Source: Altererythrobacter sp. C41
GTDB taxonomy: Bacteria > Pseudomonadota > Alphaproteobacteria > Sphingomonadales > Sphingomonadaceae
Reading direction: 5' to 3'
Length of the DNA: 64,000 bases
Assembly (NCBI RefSeq): GCF_016803135.1
Contig: NZ_JAEVFE010000001.1
Location: forward strand, 744,001-808,000
Shown here: piece by piece, positions 27,667-39,095 of the stretch
Position numbering within the stretch: position 1 is the first letter of the stretch
Layout: each line of letters begins with the position of its first letter
Program-made: the position numbers and the translations under genes
Notes under the pieces: generated by a model
The model's database searches: none
What the model saw: the letters and a program-made list of their open reading frames with translations, nothing else
Told to the model about the DNA's origin: nothing

Positions 27667-28104
27667 TCAGGCCACTTCCTCCGCGCTGCGCCAGAGATCG
27701 CGGATCGTCTCGGGCAGGATCGCCTTGACCTTTTCCACCTGCCCGGTGTCGATATTGCGCGAGAGCACGTCGAAGACCGCGCGGATCGCCTCCTCCGGGT
27801 CGACCGGGCGGGTGTCGGCGAGCCATTCGGTCACTTCGGCGACGAACTCCTCGCGGTTGCAGCGGATCGGCTGCCGCGCAGGCTGGTACTGGTCGTAGTA
27901 GACCCCGCGCACGAGTAGCGGGAGCTGTGCGCCGAGGTGCGCCGCCTCTTCCACCGGCAGGCGGTCGCGCAGCTTGTGGAGCACCGTGCTCAGCGCTTTC
28001 CATGCGACCTGTCGGTCGGGGCCGAGCCGTTCCATGATCTGGTCCAGCCAGATGTTGGTCGTCTGCAGGGTCTTGTCGAATACCTCGAGGCCGTTGGCGC
28101 TCAT
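27667..28104 (-). CDS. DUF2267 family protein
   Basis: A 145-residue acidic soluble protein of the DUF2267 family, made of two helical repeats: an N-terminal half with NIWLDQIMERLG, AWKALSTVLHKLRDRLPVEEAAHLGAQLP and a C-terminal half with NREEFVAEVTEWL, and DPEEAIRAVFDVLSRNID. The molecular role is unknown; members occur with stress-response and CBS-domain genes. Here it follows a CBS-domain gene by 21 bases in the same direction, which supports a two-gene transcription unit. Confidence 0.9.
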   Translation of the reverse strand: MSANGLEVFDKTLQTTNIWLDQIMERLGPDRQVAWKALSTVLHKLRDRLPVEEAAHLGAQLPLLVRGVYYDQYQPARQPIRCNREEFVAEVTEWLADTRPVDPEEAIRAVFDVLSRNIDTGQVEKVKAILPETIRDLWRSAEEVA

Positions 28105-28125
28105 CGGTTTTCTCCTGGTTGGGGA

Positions 28126-28551
28126 TCAGGTGGCGTGGAGGCCGCCTGGCTGTGCGATCTGGCTCAGCGCCTCGCCGGTGTCGCGCTCGTCCTTCTTGGC
28201 GAGGTCGCCGATCGAGACGATGCCGACCAGACGCTTGTCGCGGTCGACCACCGGCATGCGGCGAAGCTGCTGGTCGCCCATGTTCTCGAGCACGTCCTCG
28301 GCATCGTCGTCGGCGTAGCAGTACAGGACCTGGCTGCTCATCGCATCACCCACGGGCGTGTCGCATTCGCGGCCTTTCGCCACGGCACGGATGGCGATGT
28401 CGCGGTCGGTGATCATCCCGACGAGCCGGTCGCCCTGCCCGACCGGAAGGACGCCGGCGTCGATCCGTTCCATGATCTGTGCGGCGTGCTGGATCGTATC
28501 GTCCGGGCTCGCGACCTGGACGTCTCTCGTCATACATTCGCTGACTTGCAT
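28126..28551 (-). CDS. CBS-domain pair protein
   Basis: A 141-residue protein consisting almost entirely of two CBS motifs. The first has VSECMTRDVQVASPDDTI, then DAGVLPVGQGDRLVGMITDRD; the second has AMSSQVLYCYADDDAEDVL, then RRMPVVDRDKRLVGIVSIGDLA. Stand-alone CBS pairs bind adenine nucleotides and report energy or redox state to partner proteins. No fused effector domain is present. It is upstream of the DUF2267 gene. Confidence 0.93.
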   Translation of the reverse strand: MQVSECMTRDVQVASPDDTIQHAAQIMERIDAGVLPVGQGDRLVGMITDRDIAIRAVAKGRECDTPVGDAMSSQVLYCYADDDAEDVLENMGDQQLRRMPVVDRDKRLVGIVSIGDLAKKDERDTGEALSQIAQPGGLHAT

Positions 28552-28876
28552 TGCTGGTCTCCGCTAGGCTGGGTCGGCTTGCCCGCGGCGACCCGCGGCC
28601 GGCGCGCGGAGCAAGGGCGCGGAAACATCCGCGTCTATCTGGCCAATGGATGGCCCCCCGGAATGTTGCGTAGGCCGTCGCAAGCAGGCCACGGTCTGGC
28701 CGGTGGGGCCATGTGTGGCGTGGTGGGGTGCCCGGTGAGTTGGCCCCCTCAGATTTCATCGTCGTCCCAGCGAAAGCTGGGATCGCGCGCCGCGCCGTCG
28801 GACCTTGCGGTTAGCGATCCGGATGAGGGAGGAAAGAGGGAGCAGCGGGAGCAAGGGAAACTCGCCGTCAACCGCC
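28552..28876. other. Intergenic region with one GTCxTCCC palindrome
   Basis: About 325 bases between the CBS gene start and the ligA stop, both leftward. The only structure I see is CGTCGTCCCAGCGAAAGCTG with GGATCGCG at 28760-28787, one copy of the dispersed palindrome family. The promoter of the CBS gene should lie just above 28551. Confidence 0.5.
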
Positions 28877-31553
<2,677 letters not shown>

Positions 31554-31557
<4 letters not shown>

Positions 31558-32459
31558 CGCGTGGCCTCTCCGCCGCGCATCACCCTCAGCATCGCGGGTT
31601 CGCTGGCGGCATAGGCGTCGGCGCCCGGGGTGAGGACGGCGAAGTGGCTCGCGCCGGGATTCGCACGAATTTCGAGCTGCGTTCCCGCGCTGCGGATCGC
31701 GGCTTGCGCGCTCTCGGGCGGAGGCGGGAGGACGGCCTGGACGAACAGCAGCTCCTCCAGCTTCGGCGGGTGGCCCAGCGGGGAGATCGCGGCGTAGCGC
31801 GCGGGCGCAGCGCCCGGCTCGCCGCCCATGAACGGATCGACCGAGGAAAACTCGCACAGGGCGTCGAATGCCTCCCGCTCCGCCCCGACATCCGCCGGGC
31901 CGTCGAGGACGATCGCCGCGCGCACCGCCAGCGGCTCGCGCGCACCCAGCGGGCCGTCGATCCCCTGCGCCATCGCCAGCCACTGCGCCGGGAGCGCGCC
32001 TGCAGAATGCCCGACCAGCGTCACGCGCGCGCGGTCGATCGGGTGCACAGCCGTCACCCGCTCGATCAGCGCCGCCGAGGCCTGCCAGTCCTCGAAGCTG
32101 TCCGGCCAGCCGCCGCCATCGCCGACCTCGCGGTAGTCGACGTTGAGGGTCGCGATCCCCTGTGCCTGCCAACGCGTCGCGAGCGGCGCCATGTAGGCCT
32201 GGTTGGCGATACCGGTCTTCCAGCACCCTCCATGGAAGATCACCGCGAGCGGAAACGGCCCCTCCCCCTCCGGCAGCCGCAACTCCGCAAACCCGCGCGG
32301 ATGATCGGCATAGCGCAGCACCGCGTCCGGCTCCGAAGGCGCGAGATGCGCATCGGTGCCGAACGTGTCGCCGGTGGCGGGCGGCGCCGGCGCAACCGTC
32401 TCGGCCGGGGACGAGCCCGCCACCATCAGCAGAGCCACCCCGAGCGCGGCACGCCTCAC
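31554..32459 (-). CDS. Alpha/beta hydrolase, secreted
   Basis: A 301-residue protein. I place the start at GTG 32459, overlapping the recN stop, because it begins a clear signal peptide (MRRAALGVALLMVAGSSPAE). The hydrolase fold shows LAVIFHGGCWKTG (oxyanion HGG), the nucleophile elbow GHSAGALPAQ (Ser), an acidic residue in VDPFMGGEP and the catalytic His near NPGASHFAVLTPG. This resembles the BD-FAE/esterase-lipase group acting on small esters or acyl peptides in the periplasm. The substrate is unknown. Confidence 0.88.
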
Positions 32460-34120
32460 ACCCCCTCCAGCAGCCGGTCCGCCTGCGCGCGTGCCTCCGG
32501 CGTCACTTCCGCCCCGCTGAGCATGCGGGCGATTTCCTCCTGCCGGCCGCCCTCGTCGAGCAGCAGGACAGAGGTCTTGGTCACGGTCCCCTCGCTCGAC
32601 TTGGCGATCAGGTAGTGCGTGCCGCCCCGCGCCGCGACTTGCGGGCTGTGCGTCACGGCCAGCAACTGCCCACCTTCCGCCAGCCGCGCGAGGCGTTCGC
32701 CGATCGCGCTGGCGACTGCGCCGCCGACGCCGCGGTCGATCTCGTCGAAGATCACCGTCGCCGCACCGCCCTGCTCGGCGAGCGCGACCTTGAGCGCGAG
32801 GATGAAGCGCGACAGCTCCCCGCCGCTGGCGATCTTGGCGAGCGGGGCGAAATCCGCGCCCGGATTGGTCGCGATCAGGAACTCGACGCTGTCGAGCCCG
32901 TACGGCCCCCAGCGCTCCTCGGGCAATCGGGCGACCGCCGTGCGGAAGCGCGCGGCATCGAGCCTGAGCGGCGCTAGCTCCGCTGCCACCGCCTCGTCGA
33001 GCTTCGCCGCCGCCGCCGCGCGCGCCGTGTGCAAAGCGCCCGCCCGCTCGCGATAGCGCTCCCCCGCCTCGCGCGCGGCTGCTTCGAGCGCGTCGAGCTC
33101 GGCCTCCCCGCCCTCTATCGCGTCGAGCGCGGCGCGAAACGCGCGCATCTTCTCGGGCAGTTCGTCCACCTCGCAGCGGTGCTTGCGGGCCAGCGCGCGC
33201 AAGTCGAACAGGCGGGTCTCGGCCGCCTCCAACGCGGCCGGATCGTGCACCAGCGCCTCGGCCGCGGCTTCCAGCTTCTCCTCCGCCTCGCTCGCCTCGA
33301 TCACCGCGCGGTCGAGCGCGGCCAGCGCCTCGGTCAGCAGCGGGTGCTCCGGCGCGATCCGGTCGAGCCGCCGCGCCGCCACCCGAAGCGAGGCAAGCGG
33401 CGAATCCGACCCGTCCCACACATGGCGCAGCTCCTCGAGATCGCCCGACAGCCGCTCGCCCTTCTGCATCGCCGCCCGCGTTTCGGCGAGCCGCGCCTCC
33501 TCGCCCGCCTGCGGCTCGAGCGCGGTCAGCTCCGCCAGATGCGCCAGCAGCAGGTCCTGGTCGGCCTTGGCCTGTTCGATCGCCGCGCGCGCACTCTCCA
33601 GCCGCTCGTCCGCCGCGCGCCACGCGTCCCATGCGGCTGCGAGGCCGGCGGTGTCGGCCCCGGCATAGCGGTCGAGCAGCGCCCGGTGGCCGCGCGGATT
33701 GACCAGCCCGCGGTCGTCGTGCTGCCCGTGCAGCTCGACCAGCGCTGGCGCGATCTGGCGCAGCAGCGCGACGCTGACCGGCTGGTCGTTGACGAAGGCC
33801 TTGCTGCCCCCGTCGGCGCGCACCTGACGGCGGATGATCAGCGGTTCGCCAGGCTCGATCGCGATCTCGGCATCATCGAGCGCTTCGGCGATCGCATCGG
33901 GCAGCCGCGCGAACTCGAAACTCGCGGTGACGCTCGCGCGGTCCTCGCCGGCGCGCACCAGCATGGTCTCCGCCCGGTTGCCGAGCACGAGGCCGAGCGC
34001 GTCGAGCAGGATCGACTTGCCTGCCCCGGTTTCGCCCGTGAGCACGCCGAGGCCGCGCCCGAAATCGAGATCGAGCGCTTCGATCAGCACGACGTTGCGG
34101 ATGGACAGGCGGGTCAGCAT
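32456..34120 (-). CDS. recN: DNA repair protein RecN
   Basis: A 554-residue SMC-like ATPase for double-strand break repair. The N-terminal half has LTRLSIRNVVLIEALDLDF and Walker A GETGAGKSILLDALG; a coiled-coil middle (about 155-360) is rich in Ala, Glu and Arg; the C-terminal half has the signature LASGGELSRFILALK, Walker B TVIFDEIDRGVGG and the D-loop/switch THSPQVAARG. Length and motif order are typical. The next gene starts within its stop codon. The 246-base region upstream holds a dispersed repeat (34215-34333). Confidence 0.97.
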   Translation of the reverse strand: MLTRLSIRNVVLIEALDLDFGRGLGVLTGETGAGKSILLDALGLVLGNRAETMLVRAGEDRASVTASFEFARLPDAIAEALDDAEIAIEPGEPLIIRRQVRADGGSKAFVNDQPVSVALLRQIAPALVELHGQHDDRGLVNPRGHRALLDRYAGADTAGLAAAWDAWRAADERLESARAAIEQAKADQDLLLAHLAELTALEPQAGEEARLAETRAAMQKGERLSGDLEELRHVWDGSDSPLASLRVAARRLDRIAPEHPLLTEALAALDRAVIEASEAEEKLEAAAEALVHDPAALEAAETRLFDLRALARKHRCEVDELPEKMRAFRAALDAIEGGEAELDALEAAAREAGERYRERAGALHTARAAAAAKLDEAVAAELAPLRLDAARFRTAVARLPEERWGPYGLDSVEFLIATNPGADFAPLAKIASGGELSRFILALKVALAEQGGAATVIFDEIDRGVGGAVASAIGERLARLAEGGQLLAVTHSPQVAARGGTHYLIAKSSEGTVTKTSVLLLDEGGRQEEIARMLSGAEVTPEARAQADRLLEGV

Positions 34121-34214
34121 GACTGGCCCGATTCTCTAGCCGGAATGAGAAAGCGCGTCACCAACCGGTGCGCGCTTGTTCCCGGCATTTGGAACCGGGG
34201 TTAATCATCCATCC

Positions 34215-34333
34215 CCGTCATGCTGAACTCGTTTCAGCATCCATCCCGCTCTCGAAGCGCCCGAAGGGCGCATGGAGGAGAACTGGGCCCTGGAAGCGAA
34301 GTTGTGCAAAGCACAAACAAGTTCAGGGTGACG
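34215..34333. repeat. Dispersed inverted repeat with GTCATGCTGAAC / GTTCAGGGTGAC ends
   Basis: CCGTCATGCTGAACTCGTTT near 34215 and the partly inverted ACAAGTTCAGGGTGACG ending at 34333 bracket a stem TCGAAGCGCCCGAAGGGCGC. It lies between recN and bamD. The family is commonly seen between genes in related genomes, but no second copy occurs in this window. Confidence 0.5.
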
Positions 34334-34366
34334 CCGGCCCGGAAACGAGCTTCGCTTCCGCGACAA

Positions 34367-35173
34367 TTAGCTCGCGGTGACGCCGGCCGCGTGATCCTGC
34401 ACCAGATCGTAGGCCTTCTCGTACCACTCGTTGCCCGGATAGTTCGCGCCGAGCACGGCGGCGTACTTCACCGCTTCTTCGGGAATGCCGAGCGCCAGGC
34501 TGCTTTCCGCCAGACGGTAGAGCGCTTCCGGCGCGTGGCTGGTCGTCTGGAAATTGTCGACCACGTTCTGGAAACGGATCTGCGCCGCCAGCCAGTTGCC
34601 GCTGCGCTGGTAGAAGCGCCCGATCTCCATCTCCTTGCCGGCGAGGTGATCGTTGACGAGGTCCAGCTTCAGCCGCGCGTCGGCGGCGTATTCGGTCTGC
34701 GGGAAACGCCGCACGACTTCGTTCAGCGCGGTGCGCGCCTGTTCGGTGATCGCCTGGTCGCGGTGCACGTCGCTGATCTGCTCGTAATAGCTGAGCGCGA
34801 TCAGGTAATAGGCGTAGGGGGCGTCCTTGTTGCCCGGGTGGATCGACAGGAAGCGCTGCGCGCTCTGGATCGCCTGGTTGTAATCCTTCGCCACGTAATA
34901 GCTGAACGCGCTCATCAACTGCGCACGGCGCGCCCAGGGGGAATAGGGGTGCTGACGCTCGACCTCGTCGAACAGTGCGGCGGCGAGCTTGGCGTTGCCG
35001 CTGTCGAGCCGCCGCTTCGCCTCGGCATAGAGTGTCTCCACGTCGCGGGCGACGTAAGCGAGCGAATCCTTCGGTCCGCCGCCACCGCCGGCGCAGCCTG
35101 CGGTGAAGACAGTGGCCGCGCAGGCAGTGGCGGCGAAAGCGAGCTTGAGCGGCGAACGCGGACGTGTGGTCAT
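34367..35173 (-). CDS. bamD: Outer membrane protein assembly factor BamD
   Basis: A 268-residue lipoprotein of the BAM complex. The signal peptide ends in a lipobox (ATVFTAGC, lipidated Cys27) followed by a Gly-rich tether. Five TPR-like helical repeats follow (VARDVETLYAEAKRRLDSGN, FDEVERQHPYSPWARRAQLM, AIQSAQRFLSIHPGN, ALNEVVRRFPQTEYAADAR). It is essential for folding beta-barrel proteins such as the TonB receptor found in this window. The length is typical. Confidence 0.95.
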   Translation of the reverse strand: MTTRPRSPLKLAFAATACAATVFTAGCAGGGGGPKDSLAYVARDVETLYAEAKRRLDSGNAKLAAALFDEVERQHPYSPWARRAQLMSAFSYYVAKDYNQAIQSAQRFLSIHPGNKDAPYAYYLIALSYYEQISDVHRDQAITEQARTALNEVVRRFPQTEYAADARLKLDLVNDHLAGKEMEIGRFYQRSGNWLAAQIRFQNVVDNFQTTSHAPEALYRLAESSLALGIPEEAVKYAAVLGANYPGNEWYEKAYDLVQDHAAGVTAS

Positions 35174-35244
35174 GGCTGCGGCCTATACCGCCGCACTCGC
35201 TGAACGCAAAGTGAAGTTGGGCGCAGCAGAGCCGTCGCGGTTCG

Positions 35245-35292
35245 CGTCATCCCGGCGAAAGCCGGGATCGCTCAGCGTGCGCCGGGATGACG
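35245..35292. repeat. Copy of the CGTCATCCC...GGGATGACG palindrome
   Basis: CGTCATCCCGGCGAAAGCCG with GGATCG forms the left hairpin and GCGCCGGGATGACG closes the element. It lies between bamD and proB and belongs to the same family as 27071-27140, 50959-51027 and 52972-53051. Confidence 0.7.
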
Positions 35293-35311
35293 AGGAGCTA
35301 CTTGCCCCGCA

Positions 35312-36463
35312 TCAAGAGGATGCAGTCATCCCCGCCGGCGCGTCCCACAGCAGGTGCCGGTTCTCCAGCATGACGAGGTTGTTCGCGCGGATGATCTCGC
35401 CCTTGGTCTTGTAGCCCAGCAGTTGCTCGGGCGGCGTCTCGGGGTTGACCAGCATCACCCGGATTTCTTCCGAAGTGAAATCGCTGAGGCCGCGCGCGCG
35501 CTCCACGCCGTCGCTATCATAGAGATGCAGCACGTCGCCGCGGGTGAAATCGCCGTCCATCGCCACGATGTCCTCGCGCCGGATCGGGCGCTTGTCCTGC
35601 GCCAGTTCGTCGGCGAGGTCCTTCGGCACCTCGAGGCTGCCGGCCATCTGCAGGCGATTGGCGATCCAGCCGTCCATGCCCGACATCGGGTTCGGATTGG
35701 GCAGGCAGCGCGTGCAGCGCCGCTCGCCGCTCAGCACGGCGGACAGCGGGCGCTCGTATTCGCCGTTGGCGATATAGGTCATGCAGCCCGCTTCCTGGGC
35801 CATGTTCGCGGCCTTGAGCTTGGTCGTCATCCCCCCGGTCCCGAGCGTGCTCGTGCCGGTGGTCGCCGCCATGTATTCGCCGACGTCGCGGACTTCCTCC
35901 ACCAGCTCCGCGCCGGGCTCGTCGGGATTGCGGTCGTAGAGGCCGTCGACGCAGGTGAGGATGACGAAGTCCTTCGCGCCGACCATCTGCGCCACCTTGG
36001 CGGCCAGCCGGTCGTTGTCGCCGACGCGGATCTCTTCGGTCGTGATCGTGTCGTTCTCGTTGACGATCGGCACGACCCCCGCCTCCAGCAGGCGGTGCAC
36101 GGTGTTGCGGGTGTTGAGGAACCGGCGGTGGTGCTCGAAGTCGCCCAGCGTCAGCAGGACCTGCGCGATCTCGAAGCCGTATTCGTGGCCGACCTGCTTG
36201 TAGGCGTTGAGCAGCAGCGGCATGCCGCAGGCAGCGGCCGCCTGCTTGTCGCTGACCCCCGCACTCTCGGGCGTTTCGCCGACGATCTTGAGGCCCAGCG
36301 CGACCGCGCCGGAGGAGCAGAGGATCACGTTGTAACCTTCGTTGCGAAGGCGGGCGACATCCTCCAGAAGCCGTTGAATGAAGCTGAAACGCGGGGTGAG
36401 GAGATCCGAATTCGCGAGCAGAGCGGAACCAATTTTGACGACGATGTTTCGATTCTCGGCCAC
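35312..36463 (-). CDS. proB: Glutamate 5-kinase
   Basis: A 383-residue enzyme phosphorylating glutamate, the first step of proline synthesis. The amino-acid kinase domain begins NIVVKIGSALLAN and contains SSGAVALG, VPIVNENDTITTEE, DNDRLAA and GTGGMTTKLKAA. A C-terminal PUA domain (about 285-375: FTRGDVLHLYDSDG onward) is present. It is divergent from proC-proA, with a 178-base shared upstream region containing a perfect 15-base palindrome, so the three genes complete the glutamate-to-proline route and may be co-regulated. Confidence 0.96.
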   Translation of the reverse strand: MAENRNIVVKIGSALLANSDLLTPRFSFIQRLLEDVARLRNEGYNVILCSSGAVALGLKIVGETPESAGVSDKQAAAACGMPLLLNAYKQVGHEYGFEIAQVLLTLGDFEHHRRFLNTRNTVHRLLEAGVVPIVNENDTITTEEIRVGDNDRLAAKVAQMVGAKDFVILTCVDGLYDRNPDEPGAELVEEVRDVGEYMAATTGTSTLGTGGMTTKLKAANMAQEAGCMTYIANGEYERPLSAVLSGERRCTRCLPNPNPMSGMDGWIANRLQMAGSLEVPKDLADELAQDKRPIRREDIVAMDGDFTRGDVLHLYDSDGVERARGLSDFTSEEIRVMLVNPETPPEQLLGYKTKGEIIRANNLVMLENRHLLWDAPAGMTASS

Positions 36464-36514
36464 GGCGATAAAAATCCACTCCTTGAAAAATCTCGTCCGT
36501 TACGTAGATTGCCA

Positions 36515-36529
36515 TTGTGCAATGCACAA
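36515..36529. promoter_or_regulatory. Perfect palindrome TTGTGCAATGCACAA between proB and proC
   Basis: A 7-1-7 inverted repeat in the AT-richer divergent promoter region (36464-36641). Its symmetry and position suggest a dimeric regulator's operator. The core TGCAATGCA resembles TGC/GCA sites of PhaR-type regulators, but the binding protein is unknown. Confidence 0.45.
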
Positions 36530-36641
36530 CCGGGGATGCCGAAAAAGTTTCCATGCGGGGCAGCATCGGGTTTCGCCGATCGGGTTCGTCAGAACCGCTG
36601 CCACATCCATTGAACTATTCATTTATAGTTAGGGGCGACAC

Positions 36642-37430
36642 TTGAAATTCAGTAATATAGTTATGATCGGCTGCGGCAAGATGGGTGATGCACTTCTCGG
36701 TCACTGGATGAGCGGTGGCGAGAACTTTACCGTTGTCGATCCGGCGCTCGATTCCGCACCCTCGCCCGCCCGGCTCGTCTCCGATCTCGCCGCGCTCGGC
36801 GAAGAGCAGTTCGACGTCGTGATCGTCGCGATCAAGCCGCAGATGATCGACGACGTGCTCCCCGATTATGCAAGCCGGCTGGCCGAGGGCGGCTACGTGC
36901 TGTCGATCGCGGCGGGTTGTTCCGCGCAGCGGATCGCCCACGCGATGAATGGCGCCCCGGTCGTGCGCGTCATGCCCAATCTGCCGGCCGCCGTCGGCCA
37001 GGGCGTCAGCGGGCTCTACGCCGGCCCGGAGGTCGGCGCCGACCAGCGCGCCCACGCCTCCGCGATGATGGAGCGCGCGGGCACGGTCGTCACCGTGGAC
37101 GATGAGGACCGCCTAGACCGCGTGACCGCCGTCGCCGGCTCCGGCCCAGGCTACGTGTTCGAGATCGCTCGCGCCTATGTCGCCGCTGCCGAGGAGCAGG
37201 GCTTCAGCGCGGAAGAAGCACGCGCGATGGTGCTCGGCACGATGGCCGGCGCGCTCGCGATGGCGATGGAGGATGGCGCGCCCGATCTCGAAACGCTGCG
37301 CAATTCGGTGACCAGCAAGGGCGGCACCACCGCCGCCGGCCTTGCCGCGCTCAACGGCGACGAGACGCTCTCGCGCCTGATGCGCGTGACCTTGCAGGCG
37401 GCTTACGACCGGGCGGTCGAGCTGCGCTGA
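36642..37430 (+). CDS. proC: Pyrroline-5-carboxylate reductase
   Basis: A 262-residue enzyme making proline from P5C with NAD(P)H. The start is TTG 36642 ([20 protein letters not shown]), preceded by AGGGG at 36631-36635. The Rossmann fingerprint GCGKMG is followed by VIVAIKPQ, the substrate region [18 protein letters not shown] and the C-terminal dimerisation domain with [13 protein letters not shown] and [14 protein letters not shown]. It is followed by proA after 47 bases. Confidence 0.96.
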   Translation: MKFSNIVMIGCGKMGDALLGHWMSGGENFTVVDPALDSAPSPARLVSDLAALGEEQFDVVIVAIKPQMIDDVLPDYASRLAEGGYVLSIAAGCSAQRIAHAMNGAPVVRVMPNLPAAVGQGVSGLYAGPEVGADQRAHASAMMERAGTVVTVDDEDRLDRVTAVAGSGPGYVFEIARAYVAAAEEQGFSAEEARAMVLGTMAGALAMAMEDGAPDLETLRNSVTSKGGTTAAGLAALNGDETLSRLMRVTLQAAYDRAVELR

Positions 37431-37477
37431 CTTGCCGCGCGCTCCCGCTCATGACACGAACGACACGAGGACTTTCG

Positions 37478-38743
37478 ATGAACGACCAGACGCTCGACCC
37501 GCAGATCCATATCCACGAACTCGGCCGCCGCGCACGCGATGCGGCGCGCGGGCTGCTCTCGGCCGCCACCGAGGCGAAGAACACCGCGTTGCGGGAGGCC
37601 GCCAAGGCGCTGCGCGAAGCCACGCCTGCGGTGCTTGAGGCGAATGCGGCGGATGTCGCGAGCGTCGAGGGCACGAAGCCTGGCAGCTTCGTCGACCGCC
37701 TGCGCCTGACGGAAGACCGGATCGAGGGCATGGCGAAAGCGCTCGAGGAAATCGCCGAGCTGCCCGACCCGGTCGGCCGCACGCTCGCGACCTTCGAGCG
37801 GCCCAACGGCCTCAAGATCGAGCGCGTCGCCGTTCCCATCGGGGTCATCGGCATGATCTACGAATCCCGCCCCAACGTCGGCGCCGACGCCTCGGCCCTG
37901 TGCCTCAAGTCGGGCAACGCGATCATTCTGCGCGGCGGTTCGGAGAGCCGCAACTCGACCCGCGAGATCGTCGCCGCCATGCGCAAGGGGCTCAAGGCCG
38001 CCGGCCTGCCGGAAGACGCGGTTCAGACGGTCCAGACCACGGACCGCGAGGCCGTGGCCGAGCTGCTGCGCGCGGTCGACTACGTCGATCTCGTCATCCC
38101 CCGCGGCGGCCGCGGGCTGGTCGAGCTGGTGCGCGACCAGGCCAAGGTCCCCACCCTCCTTCACCTTGACGGCAACTGCCACAGCTACGTCCACGCGGCG
38201 GCCGACGTCGACGAGGCGGTGCAGGTGATCCGCAACGCCAAGCTCCGCCGCACCGGCATCTGCGGCGCGACCGAGAGCATCGTCATCGACCGCGCGATTG
38301 CTGGCGAAGTCGTCCCCAAACTCGCCGACGCCATGGCCGCCGACTGCGAACTGCGCGGCGACGCCGAAGCCATCGCCCTCGACGACCGCATCAAGCCCGC
38401 GACCGAGGAAGACTGGGACACCGAGTACCTCGACCCCATCGCCAGCGTGAAGATCGTCGGCGGCCTCGACGAAGGCATCGCCTGGGTCGATGAACACTCC
38501 AGCCACCACACCGACGCGATCCTGACAGAGGACGCCGAAGCCGCCCGCCGCTTCATGACAGCGATCGACAGCGCCGTGGTGATGCACAACGCCTCCACCC
38601 AGTTCTCCGACGGCGGCGAATTCGGCATGGGCGCCGAAATCGGCATCGCCACCGGCAAGATGCACGCCCGCGGCCCCGTGGGCCTGGAGCAGCTTACGAG
38701 CTTCAAGTACCTGGTGTTCGGGGACGGGCAGACGCGCCCCTGA
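37478..38743 (+). CDS. proA: Gamma-glutamyl phosphate reductase
   Basis: A 421-residue aldehyde-dehydrogenase-fold enzyme reducing glutamyl-5-phosphate to glutamate-5-semialdehyde. I choose ATG 37478 ([20 protein letters not shown]), with GAGG at 37467-37470, over ATG 37451. Key regions: [27 protein letters not shown]-like [21 protein letters not shown], the catalytic cysteine in [11 protein letters not shown], and [12 protein letters not shown]. It completes proline synthesis with proB and proC. Confidence 0.96.
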   Translation: MNDQTLDPQIHIHELGRRARDAARGLLSAATEAKNTALREAAKALREATPAVLEANAADVASVEGTKPGSFVDRLRLTEDRIEGMAKALEEIAELPDPVGRTLATFERPNGLKIERVAVPIGVIGMIYESRPNVGADASALCLKSGNAIILRGGSESRNSTREIVAAMRKGLKAAGLPEDAVQTVQTTDREAVAELLRAVDYVDLVIPRGGRGLVELVRDQAKVPTLLHLDGNCHSYVHAAADVDEAVQVIRNAKLRRTGICGATESIVIDRAIAGEVVPKLADAMAADCELRGDAEAIALDDRIKPATEEDWDTEYLDPIASVKIVGGLDEGIAWVDEHSSHHTDAILTEDAEAARRFMTAIDSAVVMHNASTQFSDGGEFGMGAEIGIATGKMHARGPVGLEQLTSFKYLVFGDGQTRP

Positions 38744-38754
38744 CCAACACTCGA

Positions 38755-38906
38755 TCCTCCCCTTTTTTGCGAAGCACAAATGGGGAGGTGGCAGACGCCG
38801 CAGGCGTCTGACGGAGGGGCACTGGGAGGAACGAGCCCCTCCACCACGAGCCGCTTGCGCGTCTCGCGGTCCCCCTCCCCATTTGGCTGACGGAAAATGG
38901 GGAGGA
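38755..38906. mobile_element. Nuclease-free (MITE-like) copy of the CTCCCC inverted-repeat element
   Basis: The left half (38755-38819) is TCCTCCCC...GGGGAGG followed by CAGACGCC-GCA-GGCGTCTG and ACGGAGGGG, closely matching 2976-3046. After about 15 bases an inverted copy follows (38835-38906: CCCCTCCACCACGAG...CTCCCC...GGGGAGGAT), which matches the variant at 3481-3548. The termini are the same as those of the DUF559 element but there is no gene inside. Confidence 0.8.
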
Positions 38907-38940
38907 TCTGAATCATCCCACACCCCTGGCCGGGAAAGCT

Positions 38941-39056
38941 CCGGTCGGCGACCAGCCGACCGCAAGCGCGACCGCGCGCCCGCAGCGACCGAAGGGAGCG
39001 AGGATAGCCAAGGCCGCGGATGCGGCCGCCGGCGCCTGAGGCGAAAACAAAGAATC
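38941..39056 (+). repeat. Structured repeat, copy A (possible RNA element)
   Basis: Contains a perfect 8-bp hairpin CGGTCGGC-GACCA-GCCGACCG and a 6-bp hairpin GGCCGC-GGAT-GCGGCC, ending GAGGCGAAAACAAAG. Copy B at 40070-40182 keeps both hairpins with compensatory base changes. It lies 40 bases upstream of the gene at 39096. Confidence 0.65.
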
Positions 39057-39095
39057 CATTTTCCTACATCGCGATTTTTTGCTCCAAACTCGCAA

